NCBI GenBank assembly: GCA_963729215.1
Contig: CAVSND010000028.1
Span: forward strand, 248,001 to 312,000
Direction of reading: 5' to 3'
Source: CAVQJU01 sp963729215
GTDB taxonomy: Bacteria > Acidobacteriota > Vicinamibacteria > Vicinamibacterales > CAVVIG01
Length of the DNA: 64,000 bases
The position numbers and the translations under genes were made by a program. The stretch's first letter is position 1; every line of letters begins with the position of its first letter. Below the pieces are notes generated by a model. The model made no database searches, was not told where the DNA came from, and saw nothing but the letters and a program-made list of their open reading frames with translations. This document shows, piece after piece, positions 36,425 to 46,811 of the stretch.

Positions 36425-38739
36425 GTGAGTCGTTCGACCGTTTCGCGTCGCGTGAGTGAATTCGTCGGCGTCGCGCTGTTCGCCGCCGCACTCATCTGGC
36501 TTGTCTCGCTCGCCAGCTATGAGCCGTCCGACCCGGTGTGGTTCTTCAGCACCGGTTCGCACGCGGCCCCGCTGAACTTCGCGGGCCGCATCGGCGCGTT
36601 TGTGGCCGAGCTGTCCTTCCAGCTCTTCGGCTACGCGTCCTATCTCATCCCCGCGACGTTCATGATCATCGGCTGGAACTACTTCTGGTGCCGATCGGTC
36701 GACGCCGCCGGCACCAAGGCAGCCGGCGCCAGCCTGCTCTTTGGAGGCGGCAGCGCGTTTCTCAGCCTGGTGTTCGGGACGCTCGACGTCTCGGGCAAGT
36801 CGTTCCGCGCGGGCGGATACGCGGGCGACTGGCTCGCCGGCGAACTGTCCGAGTATCTGAATCGCACCGGTTCGCTGATTGTCATCGTCACGGTGGTCGT
36901 GCTGGCCGTGATCATGTCCACGCAGTTTTCGTTTGGCCGGCTGTTCGGGACGATCTGAAGGCCGCCGGCCAGGCGGCCCGGCACGCGATGCGATCGTTCG
37001 CGGAATGGCGTGAAGGCCGACGCCGCGAGCAGCAACGGCGCGAGGTCATCGCCAAGCACACCAAGAAGGGCGCCGTTCCGCCGGCCCCCGACGTGAAGCC
37101 GGTCGTGGCGGTTGCCGCCGCTCCGCCTGAAAAGGCTCCTCCGGCCAGGACCGCCGAGGCCGCCTTCGGGAGCCAGAAGTCGTTCGCGCCGCCGCAGAAG
37201 CCGCCCAAAGTCACCATGCCGCCCGTGACGCTGCCGCTCGACCTGGAGCCGACGGCGAAAGCGCCGGCCGAGCGCCGCAAAGGCGAATTCACCCTGCCGC
37301 CGGCAGCGTTGCTGGACGCGGCGAAGACCGAGCGCAAGATCGATGAACGCGAGCTCATGGACGGCGCGCGCCTGCTCGAAGAAAAATGCCGCGAGTTCGC
37401 GGTTGAAGGCAGCGTGGCACAGATTCATCCCGGCCCAGTCGTCACCACGTTCGAGTTCAAGCCGGACGCAGGCGTGAAGTACTCGAAGGTGACCGGCCTC
37501 GCCGACGACCTCTGCCTCGCCATGCGGGCGGAATCCGTCCTCATCGACCGCATTCCCGGCAAGTCGACCGTCGGCATCCAGATTCCGAACGCCGCGCGCG
37601 AGCAGATCTCCCTGCGCGAGCTGCTGGAATCTGAGGCTTACCGGCGCTCGACGTCGAAACTGACGATCGCGCTCGGAAAAACCATCCACGGCGAGCCTTT
37701 CATGGCGGATCTGGCGGTCATGCCGCATCTGCTCATTGCGGGTTCGACCGGCTCGGGCAAGTCGGTCGGGATCAACGGGATGCTCACCAGCATCCTGTAC
37801 CGCTCGACCCCGGACGATGTGCGGATGATCATGATCGACCCGAAGCGTCTCGAGCTCGGGATGTATGAAGACATCCCGCACCTCCTGACGCCGGTGGTCG
37901 TCGATCCGAAGCAGGCCTCGAATGCCCTCCGCTGGGCCGTGCGCGAAATGGAAGAGCGCTACAAAACGCTGGCGGCGGTCGGTGTGCGCAACATCGAACA
38001 GTACAACCGCAATATCCACCACGCCATTGCCGAGAAACATACGCCGCCAGAGGGAGGAATTCCGAAGCCGCTTCCCTTCATCGTCGTCGTCATCGACGAG
38101 CTGGCCGACCTCATGATGGTCGCGAGCAACGAGGTCGAGGAATCGATCGCGCGGCTGGCGCAAATGGCGCGCGCGGTCGGGATTCACCTGATCCTCGCGA
38201 CGCAGCGCCCCTCGGTGGACGTCATCACCGGCCTCATCAAGGCGAACCTGCCGTCGCGTATTTCGTTCAGGGTGCAGTCGAAGATCGATTCGCGCACCAT
38301 CCTCGACAGCAACGGCGCGGAACAGCTCCTCGGACGAGGCGACATGCTCTTCATGCCGCCGGCGTCGTCACGGTTCGTCCGTATCCACGGGCCGTACATC
38401 TCGGAGCAGGAAAGCGCACGCCTGGCGAGCTTCCTGCGCAAGCAGGGCAAGCCGACCTACAACGAAGCCATAACCGCCGAGGAGAAGACCGCCGGTCCCG
38501 ACGGCGCCGACTTCGAGAAGGACGAGTTGTACGACGAGGCGGCCCGCATCGTCGTGCAGAGCGGACAGGCATCGATCTCATACCTTCAGCGCCGTCTCCG
38601 GATCGGGTTCAGCCGCGCGGCACGGCTCGTGGACATGATGGAAATGGACGGTCTGGTGTCGGGAGCGGCCGGCGGCAAGGCGCGGGAAGTCCTCGTCGAC
38701 AAGCAGTACTTCGATCAAGTGGATGCCCAGCTGCGGTGA
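36425..38739 (+). CDS. ftsK: DNA translocase FtsK/SpoIIIE (frameshifted)
   Basis: Reconstructed as about 771 aa. From GTG 36425 four transmembrane helices (about 15-170) form the division-site anchor; the frame then hits a TGA at 36956-36958, directly after FSFGRLFGTI, while the next frame carries on with LKAAGQAARHAMRSFAEW. One missing base near 36955 explains it. The linker has many Pro/Ala residues; the motor has Walker A AGSTGSGKSVG near 440 and MIDPKRLELGMYEDIPHL, and the gamma winged helix ends the chain (SISYLQRRLRIGFSRAARLV). It pumps chromosome ends through the septum toward dif. A natural split into anchor and motor is possible but less likely than an error. Confidence 0.9.
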
Positions 38740-38749
38740 GCAGGCGCAC

Positions 38750-40894
38750 ATGGTGACTATCCGAATATCTTTACGGCGAATCGCGATCGGGGCGCTGTCG
38801 ATGGCGCTGACGGGAATGTTCGCGCATTCGGCCGTCTCGCAGGAAACGGACCGGGGATTGTTCGCTGCGGCGGAAGCGCTCGAGCAGGCCGCCCGAATTC
38901 CCCTGAACGATCCGAACGCGCCGGCTGACACGTCGCTGGACGAGATCCATACGGCTGTCGCCGCGTATCTGCTGGTCCCCCGGCGGTTCCCCGCCAGCGG
39001 CTACAGCGATGACGCGTTGTGGAGAGCGGGACGGCTCTCGCTCGATGCGTTCGCCCGCTTCGGCAACAGCGGAGACAGAGACAGCGGTCAGCGCCTGCTG
39101 AAGCGCCTGGCAACGGGCTACCCGGCCAGCAAGCTGGCGAAGCAGGTGCCGGCGGCGCTCGAGGCGCTCGCAGCTCCCGCGACGGCTATACCTGCGACAC
39201 CTGCGCCAGCCGCAGCTTCTCCGCCGGTTGCCGCGACATCGTCTCCCGCGGCCGGGCCGGTCGCCTCCGCTCCGGCCGCCGCAACGACGCGCGCCTCCGG
39301 CCCGTCGCGCGGTGCTCGAGGCACCGGACCAACGGCCACCATTCGCAGCATCCGCCGATCGGTTCTTCCCGACGCCGTGCGCATCGTCATCGAGCTTGAC
39401 GGCGAGGTCGCGTTCCACGAAGAACGGATCGCCGGCCCGGACCGCGTGTTCGTGGATCTCTCGCCAGCGCGTGCCGCTGCGTCGCTCGTCGACCAGACGC
39501 TTCGGTTCAACAGCGATGCCGATGTCGTCCGGCAGATCCGCCTCGGCCGCCACGAGAATCGCACCACACGTGTCGTGCTCGATGCCGGCGGGGTCTCGAC
39601 CTACAGCGTCTACGCGCTCTACAGTCCCTATCGGCTGGTCATCGACTGCGTGCGCGGTAAACCTGCGCTGCCACCCGATCCGGTGTTGCCACTTCTGGCC
39701 GCGAGACGTCTTTCACCGCTGTGGGGACGGCAACTGCCCTCTGCTGCGTCCCACAACGCTGCTTTGATTCGAAGCGCGGTGGCATCGGCGCAGGTTGTGC
39801 CCCCGCCCGTCAACGCAACCGGGCAGCCGGCGTCGCCTGCGCTGCCTCAGCCACCCACTATCAAATCCGCGGATCTGCCGGGCGTTCAGGCGGTGATCGT
39901 CCGGGCCGCTCCGCCTCCGCCGCCTGCGCCGCGACTGCTCGTGGCAAAGCCACTGGCCCAACCGTGGATCCGGACACCGTTGGCCGGCGTGTCTCCGAGG
40001 AACACCGCGGCCATCCGCGAGGCGGTTGCATCGCTGCCGCCGCCGCCCGAGCCCGCGTCCCCGCTCGGCCCGGGTACGGTCGCGCCCGAGGAATTGCCCA
40101 GGAACAGTCCGACGATCGCCGCCATCGTTCCGTCCGAGCGATCGAAAGCGCCCGAGAAAAACCTGACGGGCGGCTTTTCGATCGCGCGGCAGCTTGGCCT
40201 TGGCGTCTCGCGGATTGTCATCGATCCCGGCCATGGCGGCCACGATCCGGGCGCGGCCGGCAAAGACGTCAGCGAGGCCGAGCTGGTGCTCGACGTCTCC
40301 CTTCGTCTCGAAAAACTCCTGCAGAAGGTCCAGGGGATGGAAGTCGTGCTCACGCGGCGCACCGACGAGTTCGTCTCCCTTCAGGAACGAACGGCCATCG
40401 CCAACCGCGAGGGGGCCGACCTCTTTCTCTCGATTCACGCGAACGCCAGCGACAGCCCGTTCGCGAGGGGTGTCGAGACCTACTTCCTCAACTTCGCGAA
40501 CAACCTGGGCGCCGCCGGCGTGGCCGCCCGCGAGAACGCCGCCTCCGGCCAGGCGATGGCCGCCCTGCCCGACCTCGTCAAGATGATCGCGCTCAATAAC
40601 AAGCTGGACGAGTCGCGCGACCTGGCGACAATCGTTCAACACGCGATGATCGAGCGTCTCCGCGGCGTCAACAAGTCGTTGAAGGATCTCGGGGTCAAAC
40701 AGGCGCCGTTCGCGGTCCTCATCGGCGCCGCCATGCCGAGCGTCCTCGCCGAAGTGTCCTTCGTCACGAACACTCAGGATGCCAGGCAGCTGCGCTCATC
40801 GGCGTATCGCCAGCGCATCGCCGAGGCGCTCGCCAACGCCGTCCGGAAGTATCAAACGTCGCTCAAGAGTGTCTCGACCGTCGCGTCCGAGTAA
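38750..40894 (+). CDS. N-acetylmuramoyl-L-alanine amidase (AMIN domain, AmiC-like)
   Basis: A 714-aa exported peptidoglycan amidase that cuts the bond between N-acetylmuramic acid and L-alanine. A signal peptide (about 5-31) is followed by a TPR-like segment (DDALWRAGRLSLDAFARFG), an Ala/Pro-rich linker, an AMIN domain (about 198-305, VRIVIELDGEVAFHEERI) that targets the septum, a second long linker, and the catalytic Amidase_3 domain (about 480-705) with RIVIDPGHGGHDPGA and LFLSIHANAS carrying zinc ligands, and SVLAEVSFVTN near the end with the catalytic Glu. The chain is longer than E. coli AmiC because of the linkers. It lies 10 bases after ftsK, a division-related partner. Confidence 0.9.
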   Translation: MVTIRISLRRIAIGALSMALTGMFAHSAVSQETDRGLFAAAEALEQAARIPLNDPNAPADTSLDEIHTAVAAYLLVPRRFPASGYSDDALWRAGRLSLDAFARFGNSGDRDSGQRLLKRLATGYPASKLAKQVPAALEALAAPATAIPATPAPAAASPPVAATSSPAAGPVASAPAAATTRASGPSRGARGTGPTATIRSIRRSVLPDAVRIVIELDGEVAFHEERIAGPDRVFVDLSPARAAASLVDQTLRFNSDADVVRQIRLGRHENRTTRVVLDAGGVSTYSVYALYSPYRLVIDCVRGKPALPPDPVLPLLAARRLSPLWGRQLPSAASHNAALIRSAVASAQVVPPPVNATGQPASPALPQPPTIKSADLPGVQAVIVRAAPPPPPAPRLLVAKPLAQPWIRTPLAGVSPRNTAAIREAVASLPPPPEPASPLGPGTVAPEELPRNSPTIAAIVPSERSKAPEKNLTGGFSIARQLGLGVSRIVIDPGHGGHDPGAAGKDVSEAELVLDVSLRLEKLLQKVQGMEVVLTRRTDEFVSLQERTAIANREGADLFLSIHANASDSPFARGVETYFLNFANNLGAAGVAARENAASGQAMAALPDLVKMIALNNKLDESRDLATIVQHAMIERLRGVNKSLKDLGVKQAPFAVLIGAAMPSVLAEVSFVTNTQDARQLRSSAYRQRIAEALANAVRKYQTSLKSVSTVASE

Positions 40895-40918
40895 GGCCCG
40901 CCCTGCGGCCGCGCTCGG

Positions 40919-41110
40919 CTACTCCGATCGCGATCTGACGAAGAAGAGGATTCCCGCGAAGACGGCGCCGGCCAGCAGTGCGATGAGCACGAGCACGCCG
41001 GTGAGTCCGAGAGACGTGAGCAGAACCTCGGCAAGCCCGTTGGTTGGATCGGTTTTCGGCTCGATGAGCCGAACGGTCACCGGCGGCTGAAGCAGCGCGG
41101 TCAGACCCAT
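40919..41110 (-). CDS. Small single-helix membrane protein
   Basis: A 63-aa protein starting MGLTALLQPPVTVRL, with one clear hydrophobic helix (LTGVLVLIALLAGAVFAGIL) and a short basic tail (FFVRSRSE). Its ATG (41110-41108) overlaps the last codons of pepA, with GCGGA before it, so translation is probably coupled. No family recognised. It is convergent with the amidase gene, 24 bases apart. Confidence 0.55.
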   Translation of the reverse strand: MGLTALLQPPVTVRLIEPKTDPTNGLAEVLLTSLGLTGVLVLIALLAGAVFAGILFFVRSRSE

Positions 41111-42622
41111 TCCGCGCTGGTAAACGCGAGCTCGGCCAGCGTGCGGACCGCCACGCCGCTCGGCCCCTTTGGCAGGTACGGCTTCGCCTCCTCGAGCCAC
41201 GCCGTTCCGGCGATGTCGAGGTGCGCCCACGGCAGGCCGCCCGCGAACTCCTTGAGAAACAGCGCCGCCGTCACGGACCCGGCGGGCCGTCCGCCCGTAT
41301 TCTGCAGGTCGGCGATTTCACTCTTGATCTGTTCGAAGTATTCGTCGAAGGTCGGCATGGGCCACACGCGGTCTCCGGCGCGGTCGGCGACGCTCCGCAC
41401 AGTGTCGACCCACGACTGCGGCGTTCCGAACAGCCCGCTCGTGATCTTGCCGAGCGCCACGACAATCGACCCCGTCAATGTCGCAACATCCACCAGGTGG
41501 GTCGCGCCGAGTTTTCGCGCGTACCACAGGCCGTCACCGAGAATCAGCCGTCCCTCCGCGTCCGTGTTGATCACCTCGACCGTCTTGCCGGACGCGCTCG
41601 TCAGGACGTCTCCGGGTTTGATCGCCCGCCCGCCCGGCATGTTCTCGGTCGTCGGAACGACGCCGATCACCCGAACGGGGGCGTTCAACGCCGAGATCGC
41701 GCGCATCGCGCACACCACGGCCGCACCTCCGGCCATGTCGTCCTTCATCCGCTCCATGCCGTCCGCTGGCTTGATGGAAATTCCGCCGGTATCGAACGTG
41801 ATGCCCTTGCCAACCAGCCCGAGGACCGGGCCAGGTGGCGCGCCCGCGGGCTCGTGGCGGATGACCATCAGGCGAGGCGGCTCATGACTCCCGCGAGCGA
41901 CACCGAGCAACAGACCCATGCCCAGGCGCTCAATCTCCTTTTCGTCGAGCACCTCGAAGGTGAGGCTGGTGTCCGACACGATCTCGCCCGATCGGCGCAC
42001 GAATTCGCGGGGCGTGAGCGAATTCCCGGGCTCGTTGCACAACTCGCGCGACAGGTTGCTGCAGTTCCCGAGCAACCGCCCGCGCCGGACAGCGTCTTCG
42101 AATGCCGCCGCGCGGCCCTGAGGCACTCCGCAGCCGACAATCGTCCAGGCGGGAGCTTGTCCAGGCGACGTGTCGCCCGTCTTGTAGCGGCCAACGTTGA
42201 ACTCGGCGAGCGTCAGGCCTTCGGCGATCGCTTGTCCGAGCTCGGCCGCATCGATATGGCTCGCCGTATTCGCGCGCACGAGGAATGCCGCGCGCGCTAC
42301 GCGCCTGGCCTTCATTGACAACCCGCTGGCGGATGCGAGCTTGCGCGCCAGGTCGCCGCTGAAGGCAGCCACGAGGCCGGCCCCGACAAGCGCGACGCGA
42401 CGGACGCGCCATCCCGGGGTCGAGGATGCGGGCGAGAAAGAATTCGTAAGGGCGGCCCGAGATCTCCTTCGACTCGAGCGCACGCGCCAGGTCGCCGCCG
42501 GTCGCCGCATCCAGTCCGGGCACTGCCGACGGCGCGTCGCCTTCGAACCACGGCACGATCAGCACTTCGGCATCGACGGCGGAGGGCGCGGCGGACGTGC
42601 ACTCGATCGGCGCGGGCAGCAT
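41101..42622 (-). CDS. pepA: Leucyl aminopeptidase (M17; frameshifted)
   Basis: Reconstructed as about 506 aa, the usual PepA length. The N-terminal domain starts MLPAPIECTSAAPSAVDAEV at 42622 (AAGGGA upstream) and breaks near 42416-42419, where one extra base in a GGGG run (plus strand) separates FFLARILDPG from WRVRRVALVGAG. The catalytic C-terminal domain is intact: VGKGITFDTGGISIKPADG, MKDDMAGGAAV and NTDAEGRLILGDGL carry the two-metal site and the catalytic Lys and Arg. It releases N-terminal residues in the cytoplasm. The spacer to the plus-strand PKD-type gene is 88 bases. Frameshift in a homopolymer points to sequence error. Confidence 0.9.
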
Positions 42623-42643
42623 CCCTTCATTATCCCTTGAATC

Positions 42644-42672
42644 TTGCCCCCCTCGGGACCACGCCGTACAAT
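42644..42672 (+). promoter_or_regulatory. Promoter of PKD-like gene
   Basis: TTGCCC (42644-42649) and TACAAT (42667-42672), 17 bases apart, lie ahead of a strong ribosome site GAGGAAGG and ATG 42711. Confidence 0.45.
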
Positions 42673-42710
42673 GTGGAGGCAGGACTGCCCCAGCATCCGG
42701 GAGGAAGGCG

Positions 42711-43163
42711 ATGAGAAGTCGGCGGCGATCGCTATCGGTGGGCGTCGCGTGCCTGATGCTCGCGTCGGTGGTGGCGGCCGGACCACAGGACAAGCCGGCC
42801 AAAGACAAGGACTCGGGCGACAAGGAAAAGCGCCCGAAGCTGTCGCTCACGGCCCGTCCCCCGATCGCCATGTCCCCGGCCCGCGTGTCTCTGACGGCCG
42901 AACTGGCCGGTGGCCCCGACGATCTCGAAGAGTTCTACTGCCCGACCATCGAGTGGGATTGGGGCGACGGCACGAGTTCGGAAACCTCCTCGGACTGCGA
43001 TCCTTACGAGCCCGGCAAAAGCACGTTCAGACGCCGTTTCACCGTCGAGCACATCTTCCGCGCCGGCTACCATCGTGTCTCGCTGCGGCTGAAGAAACGC
43101 GACAAGCAGATCTCTTCAGCGACCGTGGTCGTCGATGTTCGCCCCGGCATCCGCGATCTCTAG
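42711..43163 (+). CDS. Hypothetical secreted PKD-like protein
   Basis: A 150-aa exported protein. Signal peptide (LSVGVACLMLASVVAAG) is followed by a Lys/Asp-rich stretch (KDKDSGDKEKRPK), then a beta-sandwich-like domain with the PKD-type string IEWDWGDGTSSE and a final strand YHRVSLRLKKRDKQ. Two Cys in that domain could form a disulfide. GAGGAAGG, 2 bases from ATG 42711, fixes the start. It is convergent with the JAB gene and shares the stop tetranucleotide CTAG with it. Function unknown; PKD folds usually bind proteins or glycans. Confidence 0.75.
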   Translation: MRSRRRSLSVGVACLMLASVVAAGPQDKPAKDKDSGDKEKRPKLSLTARPPIAMSPARVSLTAELAGGPDDLEEFYCPTIEWDWGDGTSSETSSDCDPYEPGKSTFRRRFTVEHIFRAGYHRVSLRLKKRDKQISSATVVVDVRPGIRDL

Positions 43164-43599
43164 CAGGCTGCCGAAGAACGCAGCCTGAACGTGTGTTTCA
43201 GCGCCTTGCACTGCCAGGGCACTTCGACGAAACCCTCCGGGTCCAGCCGATAGAGGCGGACTTCGGCGGGCTCGGCTCGCACGCTCACAATCAGGTACAG
43301 GTAGCCGGGTACCACGCTTCGGCGCGATCGCGCGCTGAGGGTGTGGCCGGCGATCGCGGGTGGGAGTGGTAGAAACCGAGCACGTCGAGGCCCCTCGTCC
43401 GGGCTTCCCTCCTGGCCCGGATGTGATCGCCGGGATCCATTTCAAACCGGTTGGGATCGCTCGCCAGGTTGGTGGTTCTCGCCGCCTCGACAATCGATTC
43501 TGCGGTTCCGATCAGAAGGCCGCAGCATTCGGCCGGAGCGGTTTCACGCGCGTGATCGACGATGTCGTCGTGCGCACGCCGTCCGATGACCACATTCAC
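43160..43599 (-). CDS. M67-family metalloprotease, JAB1/MPN+ domain (frameshifted)
   Basis: Reconstructed as about 146 aa. The JAMM zinc site is complete: the early Glu in TAPAECCGLLIG and GFYHSHPRSPATPSARD with both His, the Ser and the Asp. Right after AEAWYPA the first frame ends, but another frame continues YLYLIVSVRAEPAEVRLYRL to a TAG at 43160; one missing base near 43305 restores the usual length. Bacterial members cleave C-terminal tails of ubiquitin-like or sulfur-carrier proteins, e.g. in cysteine or cofactor synthesis. It is coupled by an ATGA overlap to the thiolase gene and ends in the CTAG shared with the PKD-like gene. Confidence 0.82.
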
Positions 43600-44795
43600 A
43601 GCGCTTCGACGACCATCGCGATGCCCATGCCTCCGCCGATGCAGAGCGCGGCGACACCGTAACGGAGTTTCCTCGCTCTCAGCGCGTGGACCAGCGTCGT
43701 CAGCACGCGCGCGCCGCTCGCGCCGATGGGATGGCCGAGCGCAATGGCGCCGCCATGAACGTTGACCTTTGCCGGATCGAGACGCAGTTCGCGGACGACC
43801 GCGAGCGACTGCGCCGCGAACGCCTCGTTGAGCTCGAAGAGATCGATGCGGTCGGCCGCCAGCCCGGCGCGATCCAGCGCCAGCCGGACGGCCGGCACGG
43901 GACCCATGCCCATGACGAGCGGATCGACGCCGGCTGACGCGTACGACAGGATTCGCGCCAGCGGCGGCGTTCCCGCCGCGTTGGCACGTTCGCGGGACGC
44001 GACGACGAGCGCCGCTGCCCCGTCGTTGATGCCGGACGCATTTCCAGCGGTTACCGATCCGTCCTTCTTGAACGCAGGACGGAGCGCCGCCAGCTTCTCG
44101 AGCGACGTGTCCGCGCGCGGATATTCATCCGTGCCGAGTGTCAGTGGATCGCCCTTCTTCTGGGGAACCAGCACGGCCGCGATCTCGGCCCGGAACGTTC
44201 CATCGCCGACCGCGCGCACCGCGCGCTGCTGACTTTCCAGCGCGAACGCGTCCTGGTCCGCGCGCGTGACGCCGTAGCGTGCGGCGACTTCCTCGGCGGT
44301 GATGCCCATATGACAGGAATTGATCGCGCAGGTGAGCCCTTCGGCCAGCAGCGAATCAACGGCCTCGGCATGCCCGAGCCGATAGCCCCAGCGGGCGCCC
44401 TTCAGCACGTACGGCGCGTTCGACATGGACTCGGTCCCGCCAGCCACAACCGCGTCCACGTAGCCCACGGCGATCGCCTCGACGGCGTGCACGACGGCCT
44501 GCAGACCCGATCCGCAGACGCGATTGATGGTTTCCGCGGGGACCTCGACCGGCAGCCCCGCCTTGAGGGCGGCCTGCCGCGCGACGTTCATGCCGGCGCC
44601 CGCCTGCAGGACGCAGCCCATGACGACGTCGCCGACGCTCTGTGGCTCGATGTGGGCGCGCGCGACCGCTTCGCGGATGACGACGGCGCCGAGGTCGCTG
44701 GCTGAAAGGTCCTTGAACTGGCCGCCAAACGATCCAATGGGCGTGCGGCACGCGCTCAGAATCAGCGCGTCGAACCGGGGAGAGTTGCCGGGCAT
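43596..44795 (-). CDS. Acetyl-CoA acetyltransferase (thiolase)
   Basis: A 399-aa thiolase with the complete active site: RVCGSGLQAV (Cys near 92), GHPIGASGARVLTTL (His near 355) and LCIGGGMG (Cys near 385). It closely resembles biosynthetic acetoacetyl-CoA thiolases and differs from the copy at 269 by having the standard GHPIGASG loop. It comes right after tyrA (1-base gap), as the last but one gene of the aromatic supraoperon, though its reaction has no evident place in aromatic synthesis; read-through or a shared transcript is likely. Confidence 0.94.
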   Translation of the reverse strand: MPGNSPRFDALILSACRTPIGSFGGQFKDLSASDLGAVVIREAVARAHIEPQSVGDVVMGCVLQAGAGMNVARQAALKAGLPVEVPAETINRVCGSGLQAVVHAVEAIAVGYVDAVVAGGTESMSNAPYVLKGARWGYRLGHAEAVDSLLAEGLTCAINSCHMGITAEEVAARYGVTRADQDAFALESQQRAVRAVGDGTFRAEIAAVLVPQKKGDPLTLGTDEYPRADTSLEKLAALRPAFKKDGSVTAGNASGINDGAAALVVASRERANAAGTPPLARILSYASAGVDPLVMGMGPVPAVRLALDRAGLAADRIDLFELNEAFAAQSLAVVRELRLDPAKVNVHGGAIALGHPIGASGARVLTTLVHALRARKLRYGVAALCIGGGMGIAMVVEAL

Positions 44796-44796
44796 G

Positions 44797-45690
44797 CTAC
44801 ACGCTCAGCATCCTGCGCCATTCGGCCGCGCCATCGAACACGTCCGCCAGCCGGTCCCCGGCAGGAAGATCGCGCCGAAGATCCTGGAGCACGGCAATGA
44901 GCTCGTCGAGCGCGGGTCCGATTTCGTCGGCATTGGTGGCCGCGATATCCCGCCAGATTTCAGCCGGGCTCGACGCCAGCCGCGTGGTGTCAGCCAATCC
45001 TCTTCCGGCAAGCGCCAGCCCATCCTGCCCCACGGCTTCTCCGACGACCTGCATCAGGGCGCTGGCGGTCAATTGCGGGAGGTGGCTGAGAAACGCGAGC
45101 ACACGGTCGTGCGCGGCCGCGTCAATCGATCGCGGCACAGCACCGAGCGCCTTCACGAACGCGGTCAACTTCTCGAACGCCTCGCCGTTGTCGCCCGTCG
45201 GTGTCAGCAGCCACGGCCGGCCCTTGAACAGATCCGGCCGTGCGTTCTCGAGACCCCCTTTTGCGCTGCCGCCAAGAGGATGCCCGCCGATGAACGTGAA
45301 CTTCGGCGGCAGCGTTCGCGCCGCCGCCACGATCGCACGCTTCGTGCTGCCTGTATCGGTCACCACGGCAGGTTGGCGCACGTGTTCGTCGAGCTCGCCC
45401 AACAGCTCGATGTTCTGCCGGATGGGCGCGGCCAGAATCACGATATCGACTTCAGCCAGCACGACCGGATCATCCGCGGCGACATCGATGGCATGCAGCC
45501 TCATCGCCGTTTCGAGCACGTCCTTGTTGTCCACGGCGATGACGAGCGATGCCGGCCAGAGCTGGCGGGCCGCCAGCGCGACGGATCCGCCGATGAGTCC
45601 CAACCCGACGATGCCGATCTTTTCGAAGATCGGCGGATCGCCGGTGGGTTTGCCCGGCCGGCCCGGCTGGATGACAGGCAGGTCTATCAT
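44797..45690 (-). CDS. tyrA: Prephenate dehydrogenase
   Basis: A 297-aa TyrA. The NAD-binding motif IGIVGLGLIGGSVAL lies near residues 25-39, VTDTGSTKRAI and GGHPLGGSAKGG follow with the catalytic His region, and the helical dimerisation domain fills the C-terminus (HDRVLAFLSHLPQLTASAL). It oxidises and decarboxylates prephenate to 4-hydroxyphenylpyruvate, the step toward tyrosine. No chorismate-mutase fusion or ACT domain is present; a separate chorismate mutase lies two genes upstream. Gap to DAHP synthase is 48 bases. Confidence 0.93.
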   Translation of the reverse strand: MIDLPVIQPGRPGKPTGDPPIFEKIGIVGLGLIGGSVALAARQLWPASLVIAVDNKDVLETAMRLHAIDVAADDPVVLAEVDIVILAAPIRQNIELLGELDEHVRQPAVVTDTGSTKRAIVAAARTLPPKFTFIGGHPLGGSAKGGLENARPDLFKGRPWLLTPTGDNGEAFEKLTAFVKALGAVPRSIDAAAHDRVLAFLSHLPQLTASALMQVVGEAVGQDGLALAGRGLADTTRLASSPAEIWRDIAATNADEIGPALDELIAVLQDLRRDLPAGDRLADVFDGAAEWRRMLSV

Positions 45691-45738
45691 CGTTTTCGTT
45701 CCGGCCGAATCCGGGCTCCACGCCCTCTTCCATGACTG

Positions 45739-46785
45739 CTACGATCCCCAGCCGCGCCGGGCGACGGTCTCCAGGCAGATGCTGCGTCCGATTGCCGGGG
45801 CGATGATCCGCAGCTCGGCCATGAGCCGATCGAACTGCGCCGGGAACATCGACTGCGCGCCGTCACTGAGCGCGTGATCGGGATCGTTATGGACTTCGAT
45901 GATCAAGCCGTCGGCGCCGGCGGCGACCGCTGCGCGCGCCATGGGCGCCACCATATCGCGGCGGCCCGCGCCGTGGCTCGGGTCGGCCACGATCGGCAGG
46001 TGGCTCAGCTTCTTGACGATCGGGATCGCGGAGATGTCGAACGTGTTCCGCGTCGCCGTCTCGAAGGTCCGGATCCCGCGCTCGCAGAGGATGACGTCCT
46101 CATTGCCGCCGCTCAGGATGTATTCCGCCGAAAGCAGCCACTCTTCGATCGTGGCCGCGATGCCGCGCTTGAGCAGCACCGGCTTCCGGACGTATCCCAA
46201 CTCGCGGAGCAGCGTGAAGTTCTGCATGTTCCGCGCGCCCACCTGGTAGATGTCCGCGTACTTGCCGATGACCTCGATCTGGTTCGCGTCCATCACTTCC
46301 GTGACCAGTTTCAGGTTCTCGGCCCCGGCCGCATCGTGCAGCATCTTGAGGCCTTCCTCGCCCAGACCCTGAAAGCTGTACGGCGAACTGCGCGGTTTGA
46401 ACGCGCCGCCCCTGAAGATCTTCGCGCCCGCCTTTCGCACGGCCGCGGCCGACGCGCGCACCTGGGCGTCCGTCTCGGCCGAGCAGGGCCCGGCCATCAC
46501 GACGACCTCGTCGCCCCCGATGCGCACGTCGCCGATCGTGACGACCGTGCCCTCGGGTTTGAATGTCTTGCTGGCCAGCTTGTACGGCTCCGAGATGCGC
46601 ATGACTTCATGCACGCCGTCGAGCATTTCAATCAGGCCCGGGTCGGGGCGCTTCTGCCCGACGACCCCGAGGACCGTCCGCGACACACCTGTCGAGCGGT
46701 GCACGTCCATCCCCATTTCCACCAGACGCGCCACGACCTGCTCAATCTGAGTCTCGGTGGCCCGTTCTTCCATCACTACAACCAT
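45739..46785 (-). CDS. aroF: 3-deoxy-7-phosphoheptulonate synthase (DAHP synthase, type I-beta)
   Basis: A 348-aa DAHP synthase of the type I-beta kind: an N-terminal ferredoxin-like regulatory domain (VVVMEERATETQIEQVVARL, about 1-70) precedes the TIM barrel. Catalytic strings VMAGPCSAE, FRGGAFKPRSSPYSFQG and VADPSHGAGRRD are present. It joins phosphoenolpyruvate and erythrose 4-phosphate in the first shikimate step. The N-terminal domain usually mediates feedback inhibition by Tyr or Phe. I take ATG 46785 because GGAGG lies 8 bases upstream and T. maritima-type enzymes begin at this point; ATG 46815, overlapping the chorismate mutase stop as ATGA, is an alternative. Confidence 0.93.
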   Translation of the reverse strand: MVVVMEERATETQIEQVVARLVEMGMDVHRSTGVSRTVLGVVGQKRPDPGLIEMLDGVHEVMRISEPYKLASKTFKPEGTVVTIGDVRIGGDEVVVMAGPCSAETDAQVRASAAAVRKAGAKIFRGGAFKPRSSPYSFQGLGEEGLKMLHDAAGAENLKLVTEVMDANQIEVIGKYADIYQVGARNMQNFTLLRELGYVRKPVLLKRGIAATIEEWLLSAEYILSGGNEDVILCERGIRTFETATRNTFDISAIPIVKKLSHLPIVADPSHGAGRRDMVAPMARAAVAAGADGLIIEVHNDPDHALSDGAQSMFPAQFDRLMAELRIIAPAIGRSICLETVARRGWGS

Positions 46786-46811
46786 GGCTTCCGCCTCCAG
46801 AACGCGAACGT

